From positions 1-28,075 of the IMG/VR virus record IMGVR_UViG_3300021960_010709: a DNA stretch of 28,075 bases. The stretch is one strand, 5' to 3'. Position numbers and translations under genes: made by a program. The notes beneath the pieces were generated by a model. The model was not told the DNA's origin and searched no databases. It worked only from the letters and a program-made list of their open reading frames with translations. The first letter of the stretch is position 1. Every line of letters starts with the position of its first letter. This document shows, piece by piece, positions 14,507-23,745 of this stretch. This DNA is from a virus.

Positions 14507-15217
14507 TTATATGATTCCTTGCTCTCTAAGTTCATTTTTAGCAAGTATGTATGATTTTACTAGATCGCTTCTAACAATATCATCACATGAGAATTCTATA
14601 TTAGCAAATTGTGGTAAATGATTCAAGATTTTTATGAATTTTTTTAATCCTTGCTTTTCATTTTCTTTGACAAAGTCAGTTTGATAGAAATCACCACAAA
14701 ATAGTATTTTACAGTCTTTTCCTATTCTAGTAATGACAGAATCTAATTCGTGAAAGTTAAGATTTTGACACTCATCAATAATAATTATTGAATTATCAAA
14801 AGTTATTCCTCTAACAAAAGAAGTAGGTAAAAACTCAATTACTCCTTGTTGTTTAAGTTTTTCATAAGCATCTTTACATTCAAATAGCTCTGCACAAATT
14901 GACATATAGGGGTCTTCATAAACTTCTATCTTTTCCTGTTTATCTCCAGGTAAATATCCTATATCTCTAGTAGGGACTACACTTCTAATAACGTATAAGT
15001 TAGTGTATTGTTTATTTGATTTTTCTAATACTTCTTCTAGTGCAAGATAAATTGATATAAAAGTTTTCCCTGTTCCAGCACTTCCATGAAGTATTAAACT
15101 TTTGTTTTCTTTTTTATAAGCGTCAAAAGCATTTTTTTGGTTTGCAGTAAGAGGGCTGACAGTAATTAAATCGTCTAATTTTAGCCAGCGCCCATTACCG
15201 TTTCCGTTTTTACTCAC
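14507..15217 (-). CDS. phoH: PhoH-like P-loop NTPase
   Basis: This 236-residue protein has Walker A GSAGTGKT (45-52) and Walker B IIIIDECQN (Asp148, Glu149). PhoH family members have these and the QNxxxxE-type helix; here QNLNFHELD. PhoH proteins are common in marine phages, with an unclear role; RNA-binding ATPase/helicase-like activity has been proposed. The start is GTG at 15217, overlapping the stop of the small Cys-rich gene by 8 nt. It follows the nrd genes and precedes the nuclease. The Pho name does not prove phosphate regulation here; no Pho box was seen ahead of it. Confidence 0.88.
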   Translation of the reverse strand: MSKNGNGNGRWLKLDDLITVSPLTANQKNAFDAYKKENKSLILHGSAGTGKTFISIYLALEEVLEKSNKQYTNLYVIRSVVPTRDIGYLPGDKQEKIEVYEDPYMSICAELFECKDAYEKLKQQGVIEFLPTSFVRGITFDNSIIIIDECQNLNFHELDSVITRIGKDCKILFCGDFYQTDFVKENEKQGLKKFIKILNHLPQFANIEFSCDDIVRSDLVKSYILAKNELREQGII

Positions 15218-15341
15218 TCTTTATTGAACTTTCAGAGCAATTACATTCAGTACATAAAGGTTGTTTGTCTGTATGCTCACACTCCCCACACCAATGATTT
15301 TCACAATGGCAATCGTGTTTACAATTATTACATTTTTTCAT
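15210..15341 (-). CDS. 43-residue Cys-rich zinc-binding-type protein
   Basis: The frame opens at ATG 15341 with GGAG 7 nt upstream, one step after the NrdB stop, and ends at TAA 15210-15212. The product has nine Cys and four His in 43 residues: CNNC (4-7), CHC (11-13), CGEC (18-21), CTEC (30-33) and a further Cys at 35. The paired CxxC arrangement predicts binding of one or two zinc ions. It overlaps phoH by 8 nt. Close fit to both neighbours supports a real gene. A role as a nucleic-acid-binding ribbon or a redox or metal partner of Grx-NrdB is only possible. Confidence 0.65.
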   Translation of the reverse strand: MKKCNNCKHDCHCENHWCGECEHTDKQPLCTECNCSESSIKSE

Positions 15342-15352
15342 GTATTTCTCCA

Positions 15353-16603
15353 TTAAGCTGCTGTTTGATATACGCTATCCCAAGACCCTGTTAAGCCAGC
15401 AACTTCATATTCTGTTACTCTATTCTCAAAGAAATTGGTGTGATCTGCACCATTTAACACCCACTCTAACCAAGGTAAAGGATTTTCTTTGACTCCAAAA
15501 TTAGGTTTAAGACCTAATTGTAGTAACCTACGATCTGTTATATATTTAATATATGTTTTTACTTCTTCTGCTGTTAGTCCTTCTATATTCCCCATGTTAT
15601 ATGCTAGGTCAATAAATTTATCTTCTAACTCTACAGCAACTCTAGACATTTCATATATCTCACTTTTAAACTTGTCTCCAACAATTCTAGGAAATTCAAT
15701 ACAGTATTGTCTAAAAAGTTTAGAATTACCCTCAACATGGATTGACTCATCCCTGATTGACCATTCAACTACTTTTCCCATACCCTTCATTTTACCAACT
15801 CGTTGAAAATTAAGAAGCATGACAAAAGAAGCAAATAGGGCAACCCCCTCATTAAATACAGATTTAGCTAGAGCTAATCCCAACCCTCTTTGAGAGCTTA
15901 TACTAGAATCTGTCATAAAATCAATTTTATCAACCATTTCTTTATATTCTAGAAAAGCATGATATTCACTATCAGGCAATCCTAAAGTTTCATTTAGTAA
16001 AGCATACGCTCTTTGATGAACACCTTCTCGACCAGCAAAAGAACCAAGCATATTTCTAATTTCATTATTCTTAAATTTAGGTATAAATTGATCATAGTAA
16101 TTTTGTCCAACAGCTACATCTGATTGAGTGAATAATCTTAGAATATTAGTAACATATTCTTTTTCAATTTTACTCATTTTACCATTTTTCCAATCAGTTA
16201 CGTCTTCTGATAAATCTAGCTCATCCTCAATCCAATGAACTTTTTCGTGTCTCTTAGTAATTTCTACTGCCCAAGGATATTGAAAGGGTTTAAAAGTTTT
16301 AGAGAATTGAGTTAATCCTCCTGCTCTTTTTAATAATAAGGTGTCTGCAAGTTTCATTAATTGATCATATCCACCAATTCTCTCATCATCTATGAAAATT
16401 TGTGGCACAGAATTAACTCTTTTTTGTTTAGCGCTACTCTTACCAATAGTTTCTTCTAGATCCTGTAAACTTTGGTAAAAAGCTAAACGATCTTCTTCAT
16501 TGTCCATGAGCTGTTCTTCATACTCAAAACCATGTTCTGCTAACCATCTTTTTGTCATTAAACAAAAAGGACAATCTGTTTTACTAACTATTCTAATATC
16601 CAT
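15353..16603 (-). CDS. nrdB: Glutaredoxin-NrdB fusion (class Ia ribonucleotide reductase small subunit)
   Basis: This 416-residue protein starts with a glutaredoxin domain (1-~92): CPFC at 11-14, SVPQIFID (cis-Pro) and GGYD. It then has an R2 domain with di-iron ligands Asp130, Glu193, His196, Glu252, Glu286 and His289, and the radical tyrosine at Tyr200 (EGVHQRAY), so it appears to be a Tyr-radical class I R2. The C-terminal tail (...SVYQTAA) would dock on NrdA. ATG 16603 is chosen because GAAGGA precedes it and overlaps the nrdA stop. The glutaredoxin domain could re-reduce NrdA directly. The domain has ~20 extra residues before the cis-Pro region. Confidence 0.92.
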   Translation of the reverse strand: MDIRIVSKTDCPFCLMTKRWLAEHGFEYEEQLMDNEEDRLAFYQSLQDLEETIGKSSAKQKRVNSVPQIFIDDERIGGYDQLMKLADTLLLKRAGGLTQFSKTFKPFQYPWAVEITKRHEKVHWIEDELDLSEDVTDWKNGKMSKIEKEYVTNILRLFTQSDVAVGQNYYDQFIPKFKNNEIRNMLGSFAGREGVHQRAYALLNETLGLPDSEYHAFLEYKEMVDKIDFMTDSSISSQRGLGLALAKSVFNEGVALFASFVMLLNFQRVGKMKGMGKVVEWSIRDESIHVEGNSKLFRQYCIEFPRIVGDKFKSEIYEMSRVAVELEDKFIDLAYNMGNIEGLTAEEVKTYIKYITDRRLLQLGLKPNFGVKENPLPWLEWVLNGADHTNFFENRVTEYEVAGLTGSWDSVYQTAA

Positions 16604-16607
16604 AATT

Positions 16608-18410
16608 TTATCCTTCACATGCCACGCAGGAATCATCTTCTGAATCCCCGTAGTCTTTTAGTTGATCTCTTGCAATTTTCATTGAAACATTTTCTGCTCT
16701 TTGTGTTGACTCTGTTCTTAAATAATACATTCCTTTACACCCATGCTTCCAAGCAGCAAAATGTGTATTATGTACATAAGCTTTCGAAGCTCCTGCCGGG
16801 AAAAACACATTTAATGACTGTCCTTGACATAAGTATTTTTGTCTCTCTCCCGCCTGCTCTACTATTTTTATTTGATCTAATTCAATAGCTGTTTTAAAAA
16901 TAGATTTTAATTCTTGGCTTAAGAAGTCTAGATGTTGAACTGACCCACCGTTTGTAATAATAGAAGTCCAAACTTCTTGAGTGTTTTTACCTAATTTTTC
17001 TAATTCTTCTTCTAGATAACCATTCTTAACTAAGTGGGACCCTGCTCTAGTACGGTGGGTATAAGCATTTGCTTTTAAAGGCTCTATTGAAGGAGATGTG
17101 TTTGCAATAATAGAACTATTAGCATTAGGTGCAATTGCTAACATATGAGAATTTCTCCTACCAGTTCCTTGCATGTCCGGGCACTCTCCTAGTTCTTCTG
17201 CTAATTTTTTGGTTTCTTCTACTGCTTTAGCTTTTATTAACTTAAACATCTGTTCGTTAAGTTTAAAAGCTTCCGGCGAGTCAAAAGCAACCCTATGTTT
17301 ATGAAAATAAGAATGTAGACCCATTGCACCTAATCCAAGGGACCTCTCACTTTTGGCCGAATACTTAGCTCTTTCAATTTGAGGAGGAGCGTAATCAATA
17401 AAAAATTGTAAAACATTATCTAAAAATCTAATAAGATCGTTGACCATTTGAGAATCTTTCCACTCATCAAATAATTCTAAATTTACTGATGATAAACAAC
17501 ACACTGCGGTACGATTATCATTAGTAGGTAAGTGAATTTCGTTACAAAGGTTTGACCCCCTAAGTTTAAGTCCTTTATCTTTTAAAGTCTGGGGTAATGC
17601 TTTGTTAGCAGTATCAATAAAATTGAGATAAGGTTCTCCTGTTCTAAACCTAATTTCCAAAAGAGTTTCCCACAGTTTTCTCGCCCTAACTTGGTCTCTC
17701 ACGCTATGATCATTAGGATCTAAAAGATACCAATCTTTGTCTTTTTCTACTGCGTCCATAAATTTATCTGTAATATTAACAGCATTATGCAAGTTTAAAC
17801 ATTTACGATTAATATCACCTGTAGGAACCCGCATATTAATAAATTCAATAATGTCAGGGTGGTCAATATCAATATAAGCAGCATAAGAACCTTTACGGGT
17901 TTTACCTTGTCTATACGCAGTCATATCAGCATCTACTGTGTGTAAAAAAGGCATAGGTCCGGGAGCTTTATCAGATACGGCCCTAACATCGCTCCAATGT
18001 CCTCCAACACCTCCTCCTTTAACAGATAACCAGCGAAGTTCTGAACTGTGAGAAATTAACCCCTCTAAAGAATCAGGAACATAAGTTAAAAAACAAGAAA
18101 TGGGTAACGCTTTAGTTGCCTCTCCTGGCAAAGGGGCGTTTGATAGGACAGGGGAAGAATACATAAACCAATTATCAGATACATAATTATAAATTCTTTG
18201 AGCTAGGTCCATATCCCCACGACAATAAGCAGTTGCTGCACGAGCATAAGCATATTGAGGAGAAGTCTCATCCTCACGACAATAGTACTCCATTAAAAGT
18301 TTTCTAGCTTGTTCTGTAAGCTTGTTGTCTTTAGATAAGTCTATTTCTATTCCTAAATGAGAAACTATTGTTTCATTAGGAAATTCTAAAATTTCCGCTG
18401 TGTTCTGCAT
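16608..18410 (-). CDS. nrdA: Ribonucleotide reductase large subunit NrdA, without ATP cone
   Basis: This 600-residue protein reduces ribonucleoside diphosphates with NrdB. The thiyl-radical triad is in GSNLCNEIH: Asn287, Cys289, Glu291. The substrate-site disulfide pair is Cys106 (ISCFL) and Cys304 (AVCCL), and the mobile tail pair is CVAC near the C-terminus (595, 598). It is shorter than E. coli NrdA (761) and begins without the ATP-cone domain, so dATP feedback inhibition is probably lost, as in cyanophage enzymes. GAAGGA precedes the ATG, and it lies 3 nt after the gp46 stop. It ends next to the NrdB start in one operon. Confidence 0.93.
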   Translation of the reverse strand: MQNTAEILEFPNETIVSHLGIEIDLSKDNKLTEQARKLLMEYYCREDETSPQYAYARAATAYCRGDMDLAQRIYNYVSDNWFMYSSPVLSNAPLPGEATKALPISCFLTYVPDSLEGLISHSSELRWLSVKGGGVGGHWSDVRAVSDKAPGPMPFLHTVDADMTAYRQGKTRKGSYAAYIDIDHPDIIEFINMRVPTGDINRKCLNLHNAVNITDKFMDAVEKDKDWYLLDPNDHSVRDQVRARKLWETLLEIRFRTGEPYLNFIDTANKALPQTLKDKGLKLRGSNLCNEIHLPTNDNRTAVCCLSSVNLELFDEWKDSQMVNDLIRFLDNVLQFFIDYAPPQIERAKYSAKSERSLGLGAMGLHSYFHKHRVAFDSPEAFKLNEQMFKLIKAKAVEETKKLAEELGECPDMQGTGRRNSHMLAIAPNANSSIIANTSPSIEPLKANAYTHRTRAGSHLVKNGYLEEELEKLGKNTQEVWTSIITNGGSVQHLDFLSQELKSIFKTAIELDQIKIVEQAGERQKYLCQGQSLNVFFPAGASKAYVHNTHFAAWKHGCKGMYYLRTESTQRAENVSMKIARDQLKDYGDSEDDSCVACEG

Positions 18411-18413
18411 GGT

Positions 18414-20246
18414 TTATCCTTCTATTTTGCTGATATTATTTTGTTTGGTAATTGAAACTTTTTCAATTAGGGGATGGGTAAAATCGTGGGAGATCAAGAA
18501 AACGTTTAAGTCATTTTCTTGTTGTAAAATTTCAACTAATCTCTCTTTGCCCGACTCGTCTAATACTCCTGTCACTTCGTCCAAGAAAAGAAGATTGATA
18601 TGACTACCGCCAAGGCGAGATAAAAGTTTTCTGATAGATAGTAGAATAGAAGTTTGTATCCTACTAAATTCTCCTCCAGAAACGCTTTCAATTGTTGTTT
18701 CTTTACCATGATTGAATATAACTATATTTAGTTTTTCACCCGTAAGTCTAAAGATTAACTGAAACTGCCCGTCTGAAAATTCTGACAGATAATGATTAAT
18801 TGTTTCTTCTAATTCTTTAGCTAAATTTTCTAATTTAAAAGCAACTATACCTGTAGTGCTAAAGGCTTTTCTTAAAATTGTAAGATTCTGAACCTTTGAT
18901 TTAAGATTAATTATATCAGAATTGACCACATCTTGTCTATTTAAAAATTGTGCTTTTTGTTCTGTTAGAGTATCTACTTTAGTATTGTGTATTTTAACTT
19001 GTTCATTGTGTTCTACTATCTCTTGCCTAGCTTCTTCTTGATCTCTTATTTGAATTTTTAAAGATTTTTCTTTTCTTTCTAGTTTTCCATAGTCAGGGTA
19101 ATCTTTAGGAAGTGATGTGTCTATTAATTGAGAAAATTGTTCAAACTTTTCAATTGATTTTTGATTATTGTTAAAGACATCAGTTTCTTCTACAAACTTA
19201 TTTCTTTCTTCTACAAGAACTTTAAGTTCATCATTTAATCTATTTATTGTTTTAGTCGAAGAAAACAAATCTTCTTCTAAATTACCCTTCATTTGCATTG
19301 CTTGACTATTGTCTATTGATTGTCCACAAGCGTAACAACTATCTGCAGTATCTATAGCCTTAAGTTGTTTATTTACGTTATCCATATGATTTTTTGTTTT
19401 TGCAATATCACTTTGAAGAGTTTCTAACTCTTCAAAAAGCGTTGGATTTACTTCGGGAGATTTTAGTGACATATCGAATTTTAGAGCATCTCTGTCAGAG
19501 AGTAATAAATTGTTTTTGTCTATTCGTTTACATTGACTTACGTATTGTTTTAACTCTGCTTGAATAAGACCTAATTCTTCTCTAATGGCTTCGTTGATTG
19601 TGGGAATTTCTTTTAATTCTTGCTTTTCTCCAATATTGGCTTCTGCTAAGAATCTATTAATACCATTAAGCTCTCCATCTAGCTTATTTAAATCTTTTTC
19701 TACTTCAGAAATTTTTAGCTTTAGGGTATCACCAATAGCAATATATTTTTCTAATCCAAATAGGTTTATTAAAAACTTTTTTCTGTTTGTATCTGTTGCT
19801 TTGATAAAATCTAATAAATCTGTGGAACTTTGATAAGTTAGTTGAGAAAATATTTCAAAGTCCATTCCCAAGATTTCAGCAATCTTTTTATATGTATCTA
19901 AAACTTTATGCTCAGTTAGGTCTGTTGTCCCATTATAAAAACTAACCTTACCAGAATTTCCGTTCCTAGAAACGGATACCGCATAAGGCTCTTCGTCCAC
20001 ATTAAAAGTTAAAGAACCAGACCAAGATTTACCATTACCATATCTATTAAGAATATCTCCTTTTTTTATTCCTTTGATGTTTTTTCCAAACAAAATTTCT
20101 TGAATAATTAAAGCAATAGTAGATTTACCACTACCATTAGACGCTGTTAATTGTGTTATATCAAAAGAATTTAAATCTAATGTATTATCTTCTCCATAAC
20201 TAAACATATTATTAATTGTTAAATCTTTTAGCGTTATTTTAGCCAT
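18414..20246 (-). CDS. 46: gp46-like SbcC/Rad50 recombination ATPase
   Basis: This 610-residue SMC-like protein has Walker A ASNGSGKST (35-43), a long coiled coil interrupted by a zinc hook CYAC (Cys303, Cys306), the ABC signature VSGGEFSR (~522-529), and Walker B LLFLDEVTG (Asp556, Glu557). It partners with the gp47/SbcD nuclease, which is encoded just upstream with one gene between. The complex degrades and resects DNA ends and supports recombination-dependent replication. The length is close to T4 gp46 (560). It overlaps the PP-loop gene by 8 nt. Confidence 0.93.
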   Translation of the reverse strand: MAKITLKDLTINNMFSYGEDNTLDLNSFDITQLTASNGSGKSTIALIIQEILFGKNIKGIKKGDILNRYGNGKSWSGSLTFNVDEEPYAVSVSRNGNSGKVSFYNGTTDLTEHKVLDTYKKIAEILGMDFEIFSQLTYQSSTDLLDFIKATDTNRKKFLINLFGLEKYIAIGDTLKLKISEVEKDLNKLDGELNGINRFLAEANIGEKQELKEIPTINEAIREELGLIQAELKQYVSQCKRIDKNNLLLSDRDALKFDMSLKSPEVNPTLFEELETLQSDIAKTKNHMDNVNKQLKAIDTADSCYACGQSIDNSQAMQMKGNLEEDLFSSTKTINRLNDELKVLVEERNKFVEETDVFNNNQKSIEKFEQFSQLIDTSLPKDYPDYGKLERKEKSLKIQIRDQEEARQEIVEHNEQVKIHNTKVDTLTEQKAQFLNRQDVVNSDIINLKSKVQNLTILRKAFSTTGIVAFKLENLAKELEETINHYLSEFSDGQFQLIFRLTGEKLNIVIFNHGKETTIESVSGGEFSRIQTSILLSIRKLLSRLGGSHINLLFLDEVTGVLDESGKERLVEILQQENDLNVFLISHDFTHPLIEKVSITKQNNISKIEG

Positions 20247-21201
20247 TCTGTAACCTTTTCATATAATTATCTATCATAATTTTCCACTTTTCTGCGCCTA
20301 TATTTTCGAGTATTTTTTTTGGGTTATTTTTAATTAAATTAAAAACTAAGTAATCCCATGTGATAAAAGATTGCCATCTATAATTATTAAATTTAGAATA
20401 CTCTTCTATTAAATTTTCTTGTATTAATGGCATCTTTTCCCATCCGGTTCTTTTTATTCTTCTTGGCAAATCAGGGTACGACTCATATAAAAAGTCGTTG
20501 TTCTTCTCTCCAGGCTGCTTACCGTCCCAGTTCCTAGAATAGTGTAAAAAAATAGGCTCTAAACTAGTAAAAGTAAAGAACTTTTTATTAGTGTTAATTG
20601 CATATTTAACTAGATTAGGAGAATCTTCCCACCACCCCCATCCAAAAGTAGGGTGAACGTCTGGATTATGTCCACTAAAAACTAATATAGTATCATCGTC
20701 CACAAAATCAAAAAGCCTAGTAAGACATATTTGGCTCATTGAGTGTGTGAATTGTCCTAATTTATGAGCTTTTGTAAATATATCTTCTACTACTCTTTCT
20801 TGCGTTAATTTTATGACTCTGTAAGGAATATTTCTATCTTTACAATATTTAGCTGCATACACAATATCAAAATCATTAAGACCGTCAAATAGTCTTAAAG
20901 ATAATACATCAAAAGGAATTCCTAGTTGATAAAAAGTTTCTGCAGTAACTTCTCCGTCTATTCCACCACTTAAAGCTAAAGTAAATTTATAATTGCTATA
21001 CTTCTCTGCAAACTTTGTAGCTAAAAGAGTTAAATCTTCTTTTATAGTTTTATGAGATTTATTATAGGGAGAAACATTTGCTCTTACCCCAAGTGTTGGT
21101 ATATATTCGTCCCCCCAATATCCACGATCAGGGCGCATATGGGTACCGGTTTGTAGATACTCCCAATATACACGATTTAAAGATAAATCAAGATCATACA
21201 T
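20239..21201 (-). CDS. PP-loop ATP pyrophosphatase (asparagine-synthase/QueC-like fold)
   Basis: This 320-residue protein has a PP-loop at 78-84 (SGGIDGE) inside TLALSGGIDGEVTAETF, followed by FDVLSLRLFDGLND, where the second-strand acidic residue sits, and an FSGHNPDVHP loop. PP-loop enzymes adenylate a carbonyl or ring group with release of pyrophosphate (QueC, Asn synthase, TilS, GuaA and others). The canonical SGGxDS Ser is Gly here. The sequence does not match a named subfamily I can identify. It is inserted between gp46 and gp47 with 8-nt overlaps on both sides, an unusual location. A modified base or small-molecule role is inference. Confidence 0.65.
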   Translation of the reverse strand: MYDLDLSLNRVYWEYLQTGTHMRPDRGYWGDEYIPTLGVRANVSPYNKSHKTIKEDLTLLATKFAEKYSNYKFTLALSGGIDGEVTAETFYQLGIPFDVLSLRLFDGLNDFDIVYAAKYCKDRNIPYRVIKLTQERVVEDIFTKAHKLGQFTHSMSQICLTRLFDFVDDDTILVFSGHNPDVHPTFGWGWWEDSPNLVKYAINTNKKFFTFTSLEPIFLHYSRNWDGKQPGEKNNDFLYESYPDLPRRIKRTGWEKMPLIQENLIEEYSKFNNYRWQSFITWDYLVFNLIKNNPKKILENIGAEKWKIMIDNYMKRLQNG

Positions 21202-22159
21202 TTAAATTTAGCTCTAAAAACTCGTCTATTACTTTTTTAGAATTACCAACCTTAATGTGTTCAAGATATAAACTTAATTCTTCAACAATAGTTTTATCTT
21301 TTAAATCTAACTTAGAGTCTTCATTGGGTTTATGTGCTATCTTTTTATCTAAAAGTTTAGAGTCTTTTATTTTACTTAGTTCATCTAAATTTCCAGTAAC
21401 TTCATAAATAGTGTGATGATAGGTATCTTCAACAAGTTTATCATCAACTTCTACAGTTTTTCTAACTAATTTAGGTAAATCTAACACTTTAAAATCTACA
21501 CTATGATTTTGATGATCTATGAAATCAATAACATTAACTCCATACTTTTTGTTTGCATCCCTATCAAAAGTGACATTCATCGGGCTACCACTATAATAAG
21601 CAGGATAATCCAAGTAACGATGATTAAAGTGTATGTCACCGAGAAGTATGAGTTGCCAGGGACGAAGCTTTTCAAAATCGTACTCGGGAGTGATGTGTGG
21701 CGGCACTTCTCCCCTAATATGAGCAACCAAAACATCACCTTGTTCATACGTCGGCAGATTGTCTGTTTGCATTTCTCCGTATGGGAAAAAACAAAACCCT
21801 TGACCCCTAACCTCTTCACGTTTATTTTCTGTAATAAGTACCACATTTGGATTCGTAATAGCGTGTTGTTCATGAAAATGCTCCAAAAATGTTTTGCCTT
21901 TTCTAGTGGCTTCATGGTTTCCCGGAATTATATATGTTGGAATTGTGACTGAGTTTGCAAAACGCAAAAAAAGGCATACCTCATCTGCTTCAGGTTTTCT
22001 GTCGAAAACATCACCAGCTAAGATATGCACATCACAGTCTTTTTCTAATTTGTGAATTTCTTCAAAAAATAGTCTAAAACGATTCGCTTGCCACTCATAA
22101 GGCACTTTTTTCTTATGTAAATTAATGTGCCAATCAGCACTGTGTAGAATTTTAATCAT
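21194..22159 (-). CDS. 47: gp47-like SbcD/Mre11 nuclease
   Basis: This 321-residue calcineurin-like phosphoesterase has the metal-binding set in order: SADWH (Asp9, His11), AGDVFD, PGNHEA, VLVAHIRGE and GDIHFNH. The C-terminal ~100 residues are Lys- and Asp-rich and would contact the gp46 ATPase. It acts as the nuclease of the gp46/gp47 complex. AAGGTGG lies 10 nt before the ATG. It is the first gene of the long minus unit, 37 nt from the stop of the preceding gene. The length is close to T4 gp47 (339). Confidence 0.93.
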   Translation of the reverse strand: MIKILHSADWHINLHKKKVPYEWQANRFRLFFEEIHKLEKDCDVHILAGDVFDRKPEADEVCLFLRFANSVTIPTYIIPGNHEATRKGKTFLEHFHEQHAITNPNVVLITENKREEVRGQGFCFFPYGEMQTDNLPTYEQGDVLVAHIRGEVPPHITPEYDFEKLRPWQLILLGDIHFNHRYLDYPAYYSGSPMNVTFDRDANKKYGVNVIDFIDHQNHSVDFKVLDLPKLVRKTVEVDDKLVEDTYHHTIYEVTGNLDELSKIKDSKLLDKKIAHKPNEDSKLDLKDKTIVEELSLYLEHIKVGNSKKVIDEFLELNLNV

Positions 22160-22196
22160 GCTTTATTTTACCACCTTTTTGTCAATTTGTCTATGT

Positions 22197-22742
22197 TTAT
22201 TTTACTTTGTATACTGTTATAAATATATCCTCGTGTATATTGTGTTGCACCCAATTTAACTTTTTTTGTTGAGCAAATTTTAAAATATTTTTATTCATAT
22301 CTTTAATATGTTTTTGCATACCTTCGTCATTTACATAGTAATCATAATTAGGATATTTTATATTCCACCCACCTGCTTGTTTCCACCAATCAAAACTATC
22401 TGCATCATTTCTATAAATTAAGATAACCCAATCATTAGGAAAAAGTTTCGTAATTTCTGGTAGCACATAAGACCATTCATGACTTTTATGTAATTTACAC
22501 CCAACTCCTGAGTATGGCATATCTAAGAGGTTTGAATCTAAGATAGGACTAAACTCCATCCCGGTGCCATAATAAACACCGAGATGGCCGCTATAGTCAT
22601 GATGGACATACATTCTTGAAGGATTCCTGTCAGAGATGTCGAACCTGTCATCTTCAAGTTCTTGAGCGATACCGCTCCACCTACTTCCAGGAACTCCTGT
22701 AAAGAATATTCTTTCGGGTAAATTACCTTTTAAGAATTGCAT
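22197..22742 (-). CDS. Sulfotransferase-like P-loop protein
   Basis: This 181-residue protein starts with RIFFTGVPGSRWSGIAQ (~11-27), a PAPS/nucleotide-binding-type loop, and has a NDWVILIYRNDADSFDWWKQAGGW stretch in the place of the 3'-phosphate-binding strand of sulfotransferases. I recall similar proteins in marine T4-like phages. ATG 22742 is chosen; a TTG at 22751 is also in frame. No transmembrane segment is seen. It overlaps the TctC gene by 20 nt, suggesting the same transcript. The acceptor, if any, is unknown; a P-loop kinase-like protein is the main alternative. Confidence 0.5.
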   Translation of the reverse strand: MQFLKGNLPERIFFTGVPGSRWSGIAQELEDDRFDISDRNPSRMYVHHDYSGHLGVYYGTGMEFSPILDSNLLDMPYSGVGCKLHKSHEWSYVLPEITKLFPNDWVILIYRNDADSFDWWKQAGGWNIKYPNYDYYVNDEGMQKHIKDMNKNILKFAQQKKLNWVQHNIHEDIFITVYKVK

Positions 22743-23745
22743 TATACCCAAGCACTTCTTTTTGCCAATACACTAAGGTTGTTAAAGTTTTCTTAGTAGT
22801 CATAGAGTCTAACTTACTAACTACATCAATCAGCTCTTCCCCCTTCCACCAATCATATTTACCAACACTTTTCTCAATGTCTTTGATGGCTTCTGGATCG
22901 TTTAACATGCTTTCTAAAGCGGCTCTTACTTTTGCAGTATTAGGATTATTTTTGTTCATCCAAAGTGCTTTTTGAAGTGTGTCTCTATAAGACTTAACTA
23001 GCACATAAGCTCCATAAAGCTTACCTCTGGGTTGTTCCCCCCATTTTTCTACAAATTGTTTGGTAAAAGATTTATTTGGATGATTAGGGTCATCTACAAT
23101 TTTAAATCCTTGAGCTGAAGTTACTCCATGTGTAAATAATACTTCTCCTGCTTTTTGGGCATGTTTTTTATATGCAGCGGGGTTTTCTCTTGTAATATTC
23201 AAATCACCCCTTCTATACGCCATACGTCTTTCCCCGCCTGACATTCCTTTTACAAAAGTAATTTTATCTTCATAACACTTTTTATAAGCCGAGAGAGACT
23301 TTAGATTACCACACAGATACAAAGTCAAAGCCATAACATCAGGAACATTACCGCTTCCTCCAGCAAAAACTGCTTTATCTTTTAGGCCTTTGTGTCCCAT
23401 TACAATAGTTAAGTTCATGCCACCAATAGGATCGTAATCCAAATAGTTATAATCAACTTTTTCTGTTAGAAAAGAGACCCCGTTTCCTCCATGAGAAACC
23501 ATGATTGTCTTTTCATCAAAACGTAAGTCCTTGTGAAATTTATTAAACCCTGGGATGTCTCTAGCTCCCGGAATATGTTTTAGTACGATTTTTTCTCCCA
23601 AATGTTTTTGTAGATGTTTGGAAATAATAGAAGCCCATTGAGACGTACCTGCCCCCGGCTTTTGTGGAATTACCATCGTGTAGTCAGCTTTTGCTACACT
23701 AGCTGATAGTAAAATAATCGCAGATGCGAGTAGTAGTTTTTTCAT
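22723..23745 (-). CDS. TctC-like periplasmic solute-binding protein of the TTT family
   Basis: This 340-residue protein has a signal peptide (MKKLLLASAIILLSASVAKA, cleavage after residue 20), then YTMVIPQKPGAGTSQWASIISKHL, the ligand-binding start typical of Bug/TctC proteins, and KIVLKHIPGARDIPGFNKF. It would work in the periplasm of a Gram-negative host and deliver a carboxylate-type ligand to TctA. The ligand cannot be read from sequence. The ATG overlaps the tctA stop (ATGA). Residues CGNLKS...KCYED contain two Cys that could form a disulfide. Phage-encoded TctC is unusual. Confidence 0.8.
   Translation of the reverse strand: MKKLLLASAIILLSASVAKADYTMVIPQKPGAGTSQWASIISKHLQKHLGEKIVLKHIPGARDIPGFNKFHKDLRFDEKTIMVSHGGNGVSFLTEKVDYNYLDYDPIGGMNLTIVMGHKGLKDKAVFAGGSGNVPDVMALTLYLCGNLKSLSAYKKCYEDKITFVKGMSGGERRMAYRRGDLNITRENPAAYKKHAQKAGEVLFTHGVTSAQGFKIVDDPNHPNKSFTKQFVEKWGEQPRGKLYGAYVLVKSYRDTLQKALWMNKNNPNTAKVRAALESMLNDPEAIKDIEKSVGKYDWWKGEELIDVVSKLDSMTTKKTLTTLVYWQKEVLGYNAILKR

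Noticed and set aside
22164-22196. Promoter TAGACA-N17-TAAAAT ahead of gp47
   Set aside because: The predicted start would fall at the ATG and remove the good AAGGTGG Shine-Dalgarno of gp47, so it is more likely chance in AT-rich DNA.
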